A stretch of 52,680 nt of DNA from Caulobacterales bacterium (GCA_947474395.1 CANJID010000025.1:1-52680); one strand, 5' to 3'; positions 1 through 8,172 are shown, numbered from the stretch's first letter. Numbers and translations are program-made. The notes: generated from the letters alone by a model not told the origin.

Positions 1-548
1 TCAACCTGCCCGACATGCACGGGTACGACGTGCTCAAGAAGCTGCGCGTCGCCAAGGTGCAGACGCCGGTGCTGATCCTCTCCGGCATTGCCGAGATGGA
101 CTCCAAGGTCCGCAGCTTCGGTTTCGGTGCCGACGACTACGTGACCAAGCCCTTCCACCGCGAGGAACTCATCGCCCGCATCCACGCCGTGGTGCGCCGC
201 TCCAAGGGCCATGCCCAGTCGGTGATCAAGACCGGCGACATCACCGTCAACCTCGACGCCAAGACGGTCGAAGTGAACGGCTCCCGGGTCCACCTGACCG
301 GCAAGGAATACCAGATGCTGGAGCTGCTCTCGCTCCGGAAGGGCACCACCCTCACCAAGGAGATGTTCCTCAACCATCTCTACGGCGGCATGGACGAGCC
401 CGAGCTGAAGATCATCGACGTCTTCATCTGCAAGCTGCGCAAGAAGCTGGCAGCGGCGACGCTTGGAAAGCATTACATTGAGACGGTCTGGGGCCGCGGC
501 TATGTGCTGCGCGACCCGCAGGAGCAGGTGGCCACCGTCGCCGCCTGA
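1..548 (+). CDS. ctrA: Cell-cycle response regulator CtrA, 3' part (5' end outside window)
   Basis: CtrA is the OmpR-type master regulator of the Caulobacter cell cycle, binding TTAA-type boxes to control replication, division and flagellar genes. The window enters the receiver domain at [10 protein letters not shown], just after the expected phospho-acceptor Asp (about D51), so the acceptor itself is not visible. The rest is complete: receiver Lys in VTKPFH, then the winged-helix domain with [24 protein letters not shown] and the [10 protein letters not shown] wing. About 181 residues are present of the roughly 230 usual. The protein ends in VATVAA. The terminal Ala-Ala matches the ssrA-like signal known to make Caulobacter CtrA a ClpXP substrate. 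A strong terminator follows 25 bases downstream. Identification is very sure. Confidence 0.96.
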   Translation, partial: NLPDMHGYDVLKKLRVAKVQTPVLILSGIAEMDSKVRSFGFGADDYVTKPFHREELIARIHAVVRRSKGHAQSVIKTGDITVNLDAKTVEVNGSRVHLTGKEYQMLELLSLRKGTTLTKEMFLNHLYGGMDEPELKIIDVFICKLRKKLAAATLGKHYIETVWGRGYVLRDPQEQVATVAA

Positions 549-573
549 TCCCTCCATTTATCGGGGCGTTCCG

Positions 574-604
574 AAAGCCCGCCGGGTCCGCCCGGCGGGC
601 TTTT
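574..604 (+). terminator. Rho-independent terminator of ctrA
   Basis: A perfect 13-bp stem (574-586 with 591-603) closes a TCCG tetraloop and runs into TTTT. It lies 25 bases after the ctrA stop. It should separate ctrA from the EAL gene that starts at 772. Confidence 0.9.
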
Positions 605-771
605 CGTTGCGCGAAATTCAGCGGGCGACCGCAATCCCAAATTGCCCCTGGAAACCATTTGGCAAGACTAGTTGCGGGATTGTTACCGCGAAGGTCGCGC
701 CAAGGTCTCTCCACGAGACGAAACCGGCGGGGCGGGCGATACTCGATAACGATTCGAGGCACGCGAGACCG

Positions 772-2031
772 ATGCGCAAAGCCATCCTCGCCCTCCTGGG
801 GGGCGCCTATCTCTGCTTCGGCCTGACGCTTGGGGCCCTCGCTTGGCGTTCCGGCGCGGGCGTGGCCGCAGCCGCCTCGGTGGCGCTCGGCGCCTTCGCC
901 GTCATGCTCAGCCTTCACAGCCTGATCGCGCGGGGCATCGAGGGCGCGGCCCTGAAGGGCGAAGTGTCGCGGCTGCGCGAAGCCCACCGCCTCCTCGCCG
1001 ACGACCTGGAGAAGACCCAAGGCACGCTGCAGAACCTCGGCCAGACCGTCCAGGTCGAGGCGGCCGAGCGGACCGAGGCCCTCACCTCCGAAGTGCGGAT
1101 GCTGGAGGATCTGGTCGCTCGCATGGGCGAGAACATGGACACCCAGCTCGCCGCGCCGAAGCCCGGCGGGACCGTCGTCTCACGGCAGAGCCAGGCCCTG
1201 CTGCACACGGTCCGGGAAGCCTTGGCCGAGAACCGGGTCGATCTCTACCTACAGCCGGTGGTCTCCCTGCCCCAGCGGCGGACCGTCTTCTACGAAAGCT
1301 TCTCGCGGCTGCGCGACGACACCGGCCGGGTGCTGATGCCAGCCGAGTACCTGGCCGTGGCCGAGCCCGAGGGCCTGGTCCCCGCCATCGACAACCTGTT
1401 GCTGTTCCGCTGCGTGCAGATCGTCCGGCGCCTGGCCAAGACCGACCGCAAGATCGGCATCTTCTGCAACATCAGCCTGGCCTCGCTCTCCGATGAGAGC
1501 TTCTTCCCGCAGTTCCTCGACTTCCTGGATCAGAACCGCGACCTCGCCGGCTCGCTGATCTTCGAGCTGGGCCAGCCCGCCTTCAAGGAGCGCGGCGCCG
1601 TCGAGGCCCGCAACATGGCCAAGCTCGCCGACCTCGGCTTCCGCTTCTCCCTGGACAAGGTCACCGACCTCGACCTCGACTTCGCAGACCTCGGGCGCAC
1701 GGACGTGAAGTTCGTCAAGATCGCCGCCGGGGTGCTGCTGGAGCAGCTGCTGGAGGTCGAGGGCCGGATGGCGTTGAAGTCCATGCGCGACCTGCAGGCG
1801 GCCGACTTCGCCGCCCTGACCCGCCGCTACGGGGTCGAGGTGATCGCCGAGAAGGTCGAGGCTGAGCGCCAGGTGATCGACGTGCTGGAGCTCGATATCG
1901 CCTACGGCCAGGGCCACCTCTTCGGCGAGCCCCGGGCCATCCGCGAAGCCGTCCTGGCCGAAGCCGACCCCCCCGCCGAGTTCATGCGCTCCACCCTTCG
2001 CCGCCAGGCGGCGGGCGGCGGACGGCGCTAG
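772..2031 (+). CDS. Membrane EAL-domain protein with degenerate active site, TipF-like architecture
   Basis: A 419-residue protein with two N-terminal membrane helices (about 4-26 and 31-53), a charged coiled-coil (about 60-122) and a C-terminal EAL domain (about 140-400). This is the layout of Caulobacter TipF, a c-di-GMP-binding flagellar positioning protein. The EAL signature reads ESF (E175), the usual DDFG motif is replaced by LDKVTD, and the AEGVE motif reads AEKVE, while QGHLF is kept. The loss of a metal-binding Asp argues for c-di-GMP binding rather than hydrolysis (inference). I chose the ATG at 772 because it opens directly with the hydrophobic segment. An upstream in-frame extension would run back across the ctrA terminator. 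The stop overlaps the stop of the convergent lipoprotein gene. TipF orthology is plausible but unproven. Confidence 0.85.
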   Translation: MRKAILALLGGAYLCFGLTLGALAWRSGAGVAAAASVALGAFAVMLSLHSLIARGIEGAALKGEVSRLREAHRLLADDLEKTQGTLQNLGQTVQVEAAERTEALTSEVRMLEDLVARMGENMDTQLAAPKPGGTVVSRQSQALLHTVREALAENRVDLYLQPVVSLPQRRTVFYESFSRLRDDTGRVLMPAEYLAVAEPEGLVPAIDNLLLFRCVQIVRRLAKTDRKIGIFCNISLASLSDESFFPQFLDFLDQNRDLAGSLIFELGQPAFKERGAVEARNMAKLADLGFRFSLDKVTDLDLDFADLGRTDVKFVKIAAGVLLEQLLEVEGRMALKSMRDLQAADFAALTRRYGVEVIAEKVEAERQVIDVLELDIAYGQGHLFGEPRAIREAVLAEADPPAEFMRSTLRRQAAGGGRR

Positions 2032-2597
2032 CTCTTCCGGCAGAACATCGTTCTGGCATCCACCAGGAACCCGGCAAGTCGCGAGGGCGGCTTGTCGCCG
2101 GGTGCCCTGGGCGCGACCAGGGGGCACTGTCCGCAGTCCGGCGATCCCGCCGGTCCATAGTCGGTCATCCTTAGCGCTTCGAGCATGTCGGGCTCGAGAC
2201 GGTAGGACGCCACGATCCCCCGCAGTTCCTCCATCTCGCGCGTGTGGCAGATGTTCACGCCATCGGCATGCGCCACGGAGATGAGCACGCCGCCATAGCG
2301 GTTGAAGTCGGCGAACTTGCTGCCCCGAAGCCGGCTTACGAGGAAGGTCAGTGTTTCCTGAGGCTTGTCCCTGAAGGCGAAGTCGAACCTGCCATAGTCT
2401 GGCCGATGCGGATTGTTGTGACCTGCGTAGTACCTGTCGAAAAGGCGGAACCGCTCCTCGATCGGGTAGGACTGGAACTGGGCGATCTGCTCGTCGCCCC
2501 TCTTGGCCATGACGGCGTCATAGTGCGCGTCCGGCGCCTGGGCGCGGCAGGCCGCCAGGAGGAGCAACAGCCCGCAAGCCGCGTAGATCAAACGCAT
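2028..2597 (-). CDS. Predicted lipoprotein of unknown function
   Basis: A 189-residue protein with a lipoprotein signal peptide: Met-Arg, a leucine-rich core and the lipobox LLAAC with Cys17 as the predicted lipidated residue. The mature part is hydrophilic with several cysteines (including CGQC near residue 153 and one close to the C-terminus), so disulfides are possible in the periplasm. I do not recognise a family. It converges on the EAL gene and the two stop codons overlap (TAG at 2029-2031 on plus, TAG read from 2030-2028 on minus), leaving no room for a terminator. Whether it sits in the inner or outer membrane cannot be said. Confidence 0.75.
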   Translation of the reverse strand: MRLIYAACGLLLLLAACRAQAPDAHYDAVMAKRGDEQIAQFQSYPIEERFRLFDRYYAGHNNPHRPDYGRFDFAFRDKPQETLTFLVSRLRGSKFADFNRYGGVLISVAHADGVNICHTREMEELRGIVASYRLEPDMLEALRMTDYGPAGSPDCGQCPLVAPRAPGDKPPSRLAGFLVDARTMFCRKS

Positions 2598-2688
2598 GGA
2601 CGCCCCCTGGCAACCTTGACGCGAGGGGGAACCCTAGCTTGCCCATGTCCCGGCCGCCAACAGGAGGCGGCGCAGGCCAGGGGCCGCG

Positions 2689-2868
2689 CTAACCGGCGGC
2701 GTCGGGCTTCTTACGCCGCTTCAGCCAGCCGAACAGCGTCACCGCGCCGATCACCAGCAGCACGCCGAAGGCGAGCTTGAACGCGCCCTCCACCACGCTG
2801 AGCAGGCCCGATATCCCCACGATGATCGCGACCACGGCCAGGACGGCGTAGATGGTCCATTTCTTCAC
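2689..2868 (-). CDS. Small two-helix membrane protein (GTG start)
   Basis: A 59-residue reading frame opening with GTG: MKKWTIYAVLAV, a first hydrophobic helix (about 5-24), a short loop with VVEGAF, a second helix (about 31-47), then the basic tail WLKRRKKPDAAG. A GAGGGA ribosome site lies 6 bases before the GTG, which supports that start. The positive-outside-the-bilayer pattern (KK at the N-terminus, KRRKK at the C-terminus) suggests a hairpin with both ends in the cytoplasm. No family is recognised. It is easily missed because it is short and lacks ATG. The overlapping arginine-rich frame on the same strand looks like a shadow. Confidence 0.7.
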   Translation of the reverse strand: MKKWTIYAVLAVVAIIVGISGLLSVVEGAFKLAFGVLLVIGAVTLFGWLKRRKKPDAAG

Positions 2869-2978
2869 GGCGTGTCCCTCGAACGGCTAAGCTGAAGGCT
2901 GAACGCCTGCCTGCGGCCAAGGTTTCCGCAACACGGCGGGCGTTGACGGGCGGGCGGGCGGAAGGCTAGGCCCGGACG

Positions 2979-3845
2979 ATGAGCGCCCCCCTCCTCCCCA
3001 GCGGCCTTGCCGAGATCGCCGATCGCTATGACGCGGTGCTCTGCGACGTCTGGGGGGTGATCCACAATGGCCGGGAAGCCTTCCCCGAGGCCTGCGACGC
3101 CCTGGTCCGCTTCCAGGAGACGCGGGGTCCCGTGGTGCTGATCTCCAACGCTCCGCGTCCCTCGAAATTCGTCCTGCCGCAGCTGAGGGGCCTGAAGGTC
3201 CCCGACGCCGCCTGGTCGGGCTTCGTGTCCTCCGGCGACGCCACCCGCGCCGAACTGATCGCCCGCGCGCCCGGCCCGGCCTGGGACCTCGGTCCCGAGC
3301 GGGACATGGTGCTCTACCAGGGCCTCGACCTCGCCTTGGCGGGACCGGAGGAGGCCGCCTTCATCTCCTGCACCGGCTTCATCCACGAAGAGGTGGAAAC
3401 CCCCGAGGACTACCGCGAGCGCCTCACGGCCGCCGCGGCCCGGGGCCTGACCATGATCTGCGCCAACCCGGACCTGGTGGTTCAGAAGGGCGACAGCCTG
3501 ATCTACTGCGCCGGGGCCCTGGCCAAGCTCTACACCGAGCTCGGCGGCACGGTCGTCATGGCCGGCAAGCCTTACGCGCCGATCTACGACTGCGCCTACC
3601 AGGAGGTGGACCGCCTCGCGGGCAAGGCGGTGGACCGCAAGCGCATCCTCGCCATCGGCGACGGCATCGCCACCGACGTCGCCGGGGCCAACGCCCAGGG
3701 GCTGGACCTACTGTTCATCGCCGCCGGCATCCACGGCGCGGACGCCATCGGACCGGGCGGCAAGCTGGACGAGGCCGCGATCGCCGACCTGCTCGAGGAA
3801 AAGGGCGCGCGGGCGACCTATGCAGCCCCGAAACTGGCGTGGTGA
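2979..3845 (+). CDS. HAD-superfamily class IIA hydrolase (TIGR01459-like)
   Basis: A 288-residue haloacid-dehalogenase-type phosphatase. Motif I is DVWGV (LCDVWGVIHNG, about 20-30), motif II is SNAPRP (about 55-60), motif III Lys is in GKPYAPI, and motif IV is GDGIATDVAGA near residue 225. This set, with DVWG in place of DxDG, is typical of the alphaproteobacterial NagD-like family often annotated TIGR01459. The physiological substrate is unknown; class IIA members hydrolyse small phosphate esters. The length is normal for the family. The gene is convergent with the sulfatase, one base separating the two coding regions. Confidence 0.87.
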   Translation: MSAPLLPSGLAEIADRYDAVLCDVWGVIHNGREAFPEACDALVRFQETRGPVVLISNAPRPSKFVLPQLRGLKVPDAAWSGFVSSGDATRAELIARAPGPAWDLGPERDMVLYQGLDLALAGPEEAAFISCTGFIHEEVETPEDYRERLTAAAARGLTMICANPDLVVQKGDSLIYCAGALAKLYTELGGTVVMAGKPYAPIYDCAYQEVDRLAGKAVDRKRILAIGDGIATDVAGANAQGLDLLFIAAGIHGADAIGPGGKLDEAAIADLLEEKGARATYAAPKLAW

Positions 3846-3846
3846 G

Positions 3847-5286
3847 CTAGCGCGCGGCCGGCGGGTTCGGCCAGGTCAGGCCGTCGTCCGGTTCCCGGCC
3901 CGGCGGGACCGCCCCGAAGTGGTCGGCCAGGGACCGCCCGTTGTTGCCCGCGGTGAAGCTCGCCAGGGTCTCCGGCAGCATGGTGGCGCTCCAGGCGCTC
4001 CACTCGGATGTCATGCGGCGATAGATCGCCGGCTCCCGCGCCTTCAGGTTGGCCCGCTCCAGGGGATCGGCGACGACGTTGAAGAGGAAGGTGTTGTCCA
4101 GGATCTTGAGCACCTTGTAGTCGCCGTCGCGCATGGCCCGCTGGTGGTTGGCCTTGTATCGCCAGTAGAGCTTGCGGCTGACCGGCGCCGCCCCCCGCGT
4201 GAGGGTCGGCAGCAGATTCATCCCATCGAGGGGATAGGCCGGATCGGCCGCCGCGCCGGCGGCGGCCAGCAGGGTTGGCGCCCAGTCCATCGACATGGCC
4301 GTCTGATCGACGATCCGCCCCGCCGGGATATGGCCGGGCCAGCTGATCAGGGCGGGGACGCGTAGTCCCCCTTCCAGGAGCTCGGTCTTTCGGCCCGTGA
4401 ACGGCCAGGTGTAGGCGAAGCGTTCGCCGCCGTTGTCGCTGGTGAAGACGACGATGGTGTTCTTCGCCTGGCCCGTCGCCTCCAGGGCGCGCATGACCCG
4501 CCCGATCTGGAAATCCAGCCGCTCGATCATCGCCTGATAGGTCTTCTGGTCGCCCGTCTCGTCGATGGAGGCGCTGGGCTTGTTCTCGTCCCCCGGCCCC
4601 TCCCAGGGCCAGTGGGGCGCGCTGAAGTGCAGGCTGATCAGGAAGGGGCCGGCGCGCCTGGCCTGCTCGCGCACCACCTTGACCGCCCGGTCGCCGAGGA
4701 GATCGGTCAGGTAACCGGCCTGCTGGACCGGTGTGTCGCCGTCCCAGAGGTCGTCGTCCTTGCCGGACTTGTGGGTGAAGTAGTCCACGCCGCCGCTGCG
4801 GAAGCCGTAGAACTCGTCATATCCGCTCTGCAGGGGGCCGTACTTGGGCAGGTACCCCAGGTGCCATTTGCCCAGCAGGGTGGTGTGATAGCCGGCGCGC
4901 TTCAGCAGGGACGGCAGGGTCGGGTGGTCGGTCGGCAGGCCGATGTCGGCGCCGATGCCCAGCGGCTCCTCCAGCCCGATCGGCAGCCGGTACTGGTAGC
5001 GGCCCGTGAGCAGGGCGACCCGGGTGGCGGTGCAGACCGCCGAATTGGCGTAGGCCTGGGTGAGCTTGGCGCCCCGGGCGGCGATCCGGTCGATGTTGGG
5101 CGTGCGCACGTCCGGCCGCCCGTAGCAGGCGACGTCCGCGTAACCCATGTCGTCGGCCAGGATGAAGACGATGTTCGGCCGGCCGTCGCCCGCCGTCGCC
5201 GCGCCCACGCGGCTCGCCGCCAGACCGACCCCCGACGCGGCCGCGCCCAGAAGGACGCCGCGCCGATCGACCCTTCGATGGGGCAT
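3847..5286 (-). CDS. Tat-exported sulfatase (arylsulfatase family)
   Basis: A 479-residue type I sulfatase, expected to hydrolyse sulfate esters in the periplasm. The N-terminus has a twin-arginine signal (DRRGVLLGAAA at about 7-17) ending near AGAATA. Metal-binding DD is in FILADDMGYAD (D45, D46). The nucleophile motif is CTATR (C85 to R89), Cys-type but with Ala where the common motif has Pro, followed by VALLTGR. GKWHLG and TSDNGG carry further active-site residues. Cys85 must become formylglycine, so a formylglycine-generating enzyme is needed elsewhere. The ATG at 5286 has GGGAGAGA upstream and places the Tat motif correctly; the longer upstream frame is rejected. Substrate cannot be told from sequence. 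Confidence 0.9.
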   Translation of the reverse strand: MPHRRVDRRGVLLGAAASGVGLAASRVGAATAGDGRPNIVFILADDMGYADVACYGRPDVRTPNIDRIAARGAKLTQAYANSAVCTATRVALLTGRYQYRLPIGLEEPLGIGADIGLPTDHPTLPSLLKRAGYHTTLLGKWHLGYLPKYGPLQSGYDEFYGFRSGGVDYFTHKSGKDDDLWDGDTPVQQAGYLTDLLGDRAVKVVREQARRAGPFLISLHFSAPHWPWEGPGDENKPSASIDETGDQKTYQAMIERLDFQIGRVMRALEATGQAKNTIVVFTSDNGGERFAYTWPFTGRKTELLEGGLRVPALISWPGHIPAGRIVDQTAMSMDWAPTLLAAAGAAADPAYPLDGMNLLPTLTRGAAPVSRKLYWRYKANHQRAMRDGDYKVLKILDNTFLFNVVADPLERANLKAREPAIYRRMTSEWSAWSATMLPETLASFTAGNNGRSLADHFGAVPPGREPDDGLTWPNPPAAR

Positions 5287-5440
5287 GGCTGAATCTCTCC
5301 CAGCGCCCGCCGGACTGGTTGTCGTCGCTGTCGTCCAGCTTGGCCGGGGAATGTGGGGCACGAGGCTTCGCGGCCGTCAAGGCGGGCCGGGGCGGCGTCC
5401 GATAGGCGGTTCGGGAAGTCGCGGCGGCGCCGCGTCGGCG

Positions 5441-5827
5441 TCAGAAGTCGCCGAGGACCGTCACCATCTTTCCCTTCAGCGTCGGCGCGTTGAAGGGCTT
5501 GACGATGTAGTTGTTCACCCCGGCCCGCTTGGCCTGGATCACGTTCTCGGTCTTGGATTCGGCGGTGACCATGATGAAGGGAAGCTTCTTCAGCTCCGCG
5601 TCGGCGCGCACCTGGACCAGGAGGTCGTAGCCGCTCATCGGCTCCATGTTCCAGTCGGAGATGACCAGGCCATAGCGGTTGGCCTTGATCTTCTCGAAGG
5701 CTTCCTCGCCGCCGGCGGCGCCTTCGACGTTGGTGAAGCCAAGGATCTTCAGCAGGTTCTGGATGATCCGAACCATCGTCTTGTAGTCGTCGACCACAAG
5801 GATCGGCATGGACAGGTCCACGGACAT
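5441..5827 (-). CDS. Single-domain response regulator (CheY-like)
   Basis: A 128-residue stand-alone receiver. Acidic pocket D13/D14 (VVDDYKT), phospho-acceptor D58 (VISDWNM), switch Thr88 (MVTAES), and Lys110 (IVKPFN) are all present, so it should be phosphorylatable. There is no output domain. It resembles chemotaxis CheY proteins and the several CheY-like or Cle proteins of Caulobacter that touch the flagellar motor. No kinase or chemotaxis gene is adjacent, so its partner is unknown. GGAG lies about 10 bases before the ATG. I leave the gene symbol empty because Caulobacterales encode many such paralogues. Confidence 0.88.
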   Translation of the reverse strand: MSVDLSMPILVVDDYKTMVRIIQNLLKILGFTNVEGAAGGEEAFEKIKANRYGLVISDWNMEPMSGYDLLVQVRADAELKKLPFIMVTAESKTENVIQAKRAGVNNYIVKPFNAPTLKGKMVTVLGDF

Positions 5828-5924
5828 TTAGAAGTCGGCTCCGCGTTCATACCTTGCGGATGGGTTCGACACCCTCGCCCCCGCACGATCCACAAGGTAA
5901 GAGAGCGCCGATAAGATCAGGTAA

Positions 5925-6383
5925 ATGGGGCGGTCGGGCGTGCAGCCATCTCGGGCGGGGTTTTTTCTCGATGACCTTGAGGTCGGCCAGGAGGCCGAAA
6001 CCAGCCGTCAGGTGACCCAGGCCGACATCGCCGCCTTCGCCGCCGTTTCCGGGGACGACAATCCCCTGCACCTCGACCGGGCCTATGCCGAAACCACCCC
6101 GTTCAAGGGCCCGATCGCCCACGGCATGCTCTCGGCCGCCTACATCTCCGCCGTCCTCGGCACGAAGCTGCCGGGGCCAGGGGCGGTCTATGTGACCCAG
6201 TCCTTGCGCTTCCGCCGTCCGGTGCGGGCGGGCGACCAGGTGACCACGCGGGTCACCGTCGAGGCGGTGGACGAGGCCAAGGCCCTGGTGACCTTGAAGA
6301 CGGTCGTCCTGGTCAACGGCAAGACCGCCGTGGACGGCGAAGCGGTGGTCACCGCCCCGCGGCGTCCAACGGAGGCTTCGTGA
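5925..6383 (+). CDS. MaoC-type (R)-specific enoyl-CoA hydratase
   Basis: A 152-residue single hotdog-fold protein of the MaoC/PhaJ family, which hydrates trans-2-enoyl-CoA to (R)-3-hydroxyacyl-CoA. The hydratase-2 signature is clear: Asp and His in SGDDNPLHLD (about 41-50), followed by FKGPIAHGMLSAA. The length suits a PhaJ-like stand-alone enzyme. It may link beta-oxidation to polyhydroxyalkanoate or other (R)-hydroxyacyl pools (inference). Its TGA overlaps the GTG of ribF in a GTGA junction, so the two are probably translated together, though they are not functionally related in an obvious way. Confidence 0.87.
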   Translation: MGRSGVQPSRAGFFLDDLEVGQEAETSRQVTQADIAAFAAVSGDDNPLHLDRAYAETTPFKGPIAHGMLSAAYISAVLGTKLPGPGAVYVTQSLRFRRPVRAGDQVTTRVTVEAVDEAKALVTLKTVVLVNGKTAVDGEAVVTAPRRPTEAS

Positions 6384-7321
6384 GCCTGCGTCTGATCGAG
6401 AACTGGCGCGGCCTGGAGGGGCCTCAGCGCGGCGCGTCCGTGGCGCTCGGCGCCTTCGACGGCGTGCATCGCGGCCATCGCCAGGTGATCGCCGAGGCCG
6501 CCCGCGCGGCGGCGGCCCTGCGCGCGCCGCTGGGGGTGATCAGTTTCGAGCCCCACCCCAGCCTCTTCTTCGACCCTAAGCGCGAACCGTTCCAGCTCAC
6601 CACCCTGGCCCAGCGGGCCAAGCTCCTGTCCGACCTCGGGGTGGACCTGTTCTACGTCCTGCGCTTCGACGCCGAGATGGCGAACCTTTCCGACGAGGCC
6701 TTCGTGCGCGACGTGCTGGTCGGCGGCCTGGGCGTGCGCCACGTGGCCGCCGGCTTTGACGTCACCTTCGGCAAGGGCCGCTCCGGCAGCGCCGAAGCCC
6801 TGGCGGCCTACGGACAGCGGTTCGGCTTCGGCGTCTCCATCGCCCAGGCCGTGGTCGACCCTTCCGGCGACAAGTGCTCCTCCAGCGAAATCCGAGCCCA
6901 CCTGCAGGGCGGGCGCCCCGACAGGGCCGCCGAGCTTCTGGGGCGGCCCTTCTCCATCGAGGGGGTGGTCGTCCACGGCGACCACCTGGGGCGCACCCTG
7001 GGCTTTCCCACCGCCAATGTGGCGCTGGAGAACTACCTGCGGCCGGCCTTCGGCATCTACGCCATGCGCACCCGGCTCGGCGACGGACGGGAGATTCCGG
7101 GGGTCGGCTATGTCGGCCGCCGCCCCACGGTGAACGGCGACGACGAGCGGCTGGAAGTCTTCCTGTTCGACTTCGACGAGGACATCTACGGCCAGACCCT
7201 GGAGGTCGACCTCGTCGCCTACCTGCGCGGGGACGAGAAGTTCGACAGCCTCGACACCATGGTCACCCAGATCAACCTCGACGTGGCGGCGGCCAAGGCT
7301 ATCCTGACCCCGGCCTTCTAG
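6380..7321 (+). CDS. ribF: Bifunctional riboflavin kinase / FAD synthetase
   Basis: A 313-residue cytosolic enzyme making FMN from riboflavin and then FAD. The N-terminal nucleotidyltransferase domain carries GAFDGVHRGH (about 23-32) and SSSEIRAHLQGG; the C-terminal kinase domain carries the metal/ATP motif LGFPTANV (about 207-214). The domain order and length are normal for RibF. The GTG start at 6380 is preceded by GGAGG (6371-6375) and overlaps the hydratase stop by four bases. In many proteobacteria ribF sits just upstream of ileS-lspA. Here the cnrYXH-like unit lies between them. Confidence 0.96.
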   Translation: MSLRLIENWRGLEGPQRGASVALGAFDGVHRGHRQVIAEAARAAAALRAPLGVISFEPHPSLFFDPKREPFQLTTLAQRAKLLSDLGVDLFYVLRFDAEMANLSDEAFVRDVLVGGLGVRHVAAGFDVTFGKGRSGSAEALAAYGQRFGFGVSIAQAVVDPSGDKCSSSEIRAHLQGGRPDRAAELLGRPFSIEGVVVHGDHLGRTLGFPTANVALENYLRPAFGIYAMRTRLGDGREIPGVGYVGRRPTVNGDDERLEVFLFDFDEDIYGQTLEVDLVAYLRGDEKFDSLDTMVTQINLDVAAAKAILTPAF

Positions 7322-7417
7322 CCTCCGCCTTCCGATCGGCTCTTTTCACCGGCGGAAATGAGGGGGAAGGTTCTTGTGTGCGTAGAATCTGCCTGAGGCG
7401 GAGGAGTGAGAACCCCC

Positions 7418-7711
7418 ATGGGTGACCAGCTCGACGATCTTTTGCGGGCCCTGCCCGCGCCCGGCGACGACCACCGGCTCGACCAGCTGGAGCCCCTGGT
7501 GTGGCGCCGGATCGAACGCTCGGGCCGCGAGGCCAGCGTGAACGGCCTGACCGTGCGCCTGCAGGTGGCGGTCGCCGTCTGCACCCTTTGCCTCGGCGTC
7601 GCCCTCGGCTGGTCCCAGGGCGCGGGCGCGCCGCCCCTTCGCCAGCAGACCCCGCTACTTCTGACCCATGCGGAGCTCGCCCTGGTCACGGGGCTCGGCG
7701 CCCCCCGATGA
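7418..7711 (+). CDS. Small single-pass membrane protein, putative anti-sigma factor (CnrY-like position)
   Basis: A 97-residue protein with a short cytoplasmic N-terminal part (1-45, with acidic and Leu-rich helix DQLDDLLRAL), one membrane helix (about 46-66) and a short periplasmic tail. Sequence identity to known anti-sigma factors is not evident. The call rests on position and layout: it is the first gene of a 4-base-overlap trio with a periplasmic sensor and an ECF sigma factor, exactly the order and sizes of CnrY-CnrX-CnrH. I chose the ATG at 7418 with GGAGGAG at 7400-7406. A GTG at 7406 is possible but would have no ribosome site. Its ATGA junction with the next gene suggests coupled translation. 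Confidence 0.6.
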   Translation: MGDQLDDLLRALPAPGDDHRLDQLEPLVWRRIERSGREASVNGLTVRLQVAVAVCTLCLGVALGWSQGAGAPPLRQQTPLLLTHAELALVTGLGAPR

Positions 7712-8172
7712 ACACCACATGGCGGGTGGTGCTGATCACGGTGGTGATCGCCACCGTCTGCGGCTTCCTCGGCGCGCGGCTCGGAGCCAGCCGTAGCGCG
7801 ACGCCCACCGCCAACCAGATGCAGGAACCGACCGTGCGCCAGCAGGTCGACGACATCCTGCGCAAGAAGTTCACCCTGACCGCCGCGCAGAAGCAGGCCG
7901 TCGACGCCATCGACGAGCGCTACACCAAGCGCCGCAACGAGATCATCGCCGATCTGCACGCCGAGAACGTCGACCTCGCCGCCGCCGTGGGCGAGAACAT
8001 GACGCTCAGTCCCCTCGCCAAGGACGCGATCATGGAGATCCAGGACAGCGTCGGCCGGCTGCAGACCGACACCATCAACTACATCCTCGAGATCCGTCAG
8101 GTGCTGACGGCCGACCAGAAGAAAGCTTTCGACGAGGAAATCGTCGAAATGATGATGACCTCGGGGTCGTGA
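7708..8172 (+). CDS. Membrane-anchored periplasmic sensor of the CnrX/ZraP type
   Basis: A 154-residue protein with one N-terminal membrane anchor (about 6-24) and an all-helical periplasmic domain. The pattern YTKRRNEIIADL, then LSPLAKDAIMEI, then INYILEIRQVLTADQKKAFDEE matches the CnrX/heavy-metal-sensor fold (Spy/ZraP-like helical hairpin). It contains only one histidine (H84), so the three-His nickel/cobalt site of CnrX cannot be present; the positions I align with CnrX H42, H46, H119 and M123 hold D, R, Y and I. It probably signals to the membrane anti-sigma protein, but the stimulus is unknown. It overlaps both neighbours by four bases. Confidence 0.78.
   Translation: MNTTWRVVLITVVIATVCGFLGARLGASRSATPTANQMQEPTVRQQVDDILRKKFTLTAAQKQAVDAIDERYTKRRNEIIADLHAENVDLAAAVGENMTLSPLAKDAIMEIQDSVGRLQTDTINYILEIRQVLTADQKKAFDEEIVEMMMTSGS

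Noticed and set aside
660-676. Sigma-54-like promoter (TGGCAA then TTGC) upstream of the EAL gene
   Set aside because: The GG and GC elements are 11 bases apart instead of the required 10, and the rest of the match is weak.
7365-7384. ECF-type self promoter (GGAA then CGTA) before the cnrYXH-like unit
   Set aside because: The spacer is only about 12 bases; ECF promoters need about 16-17.
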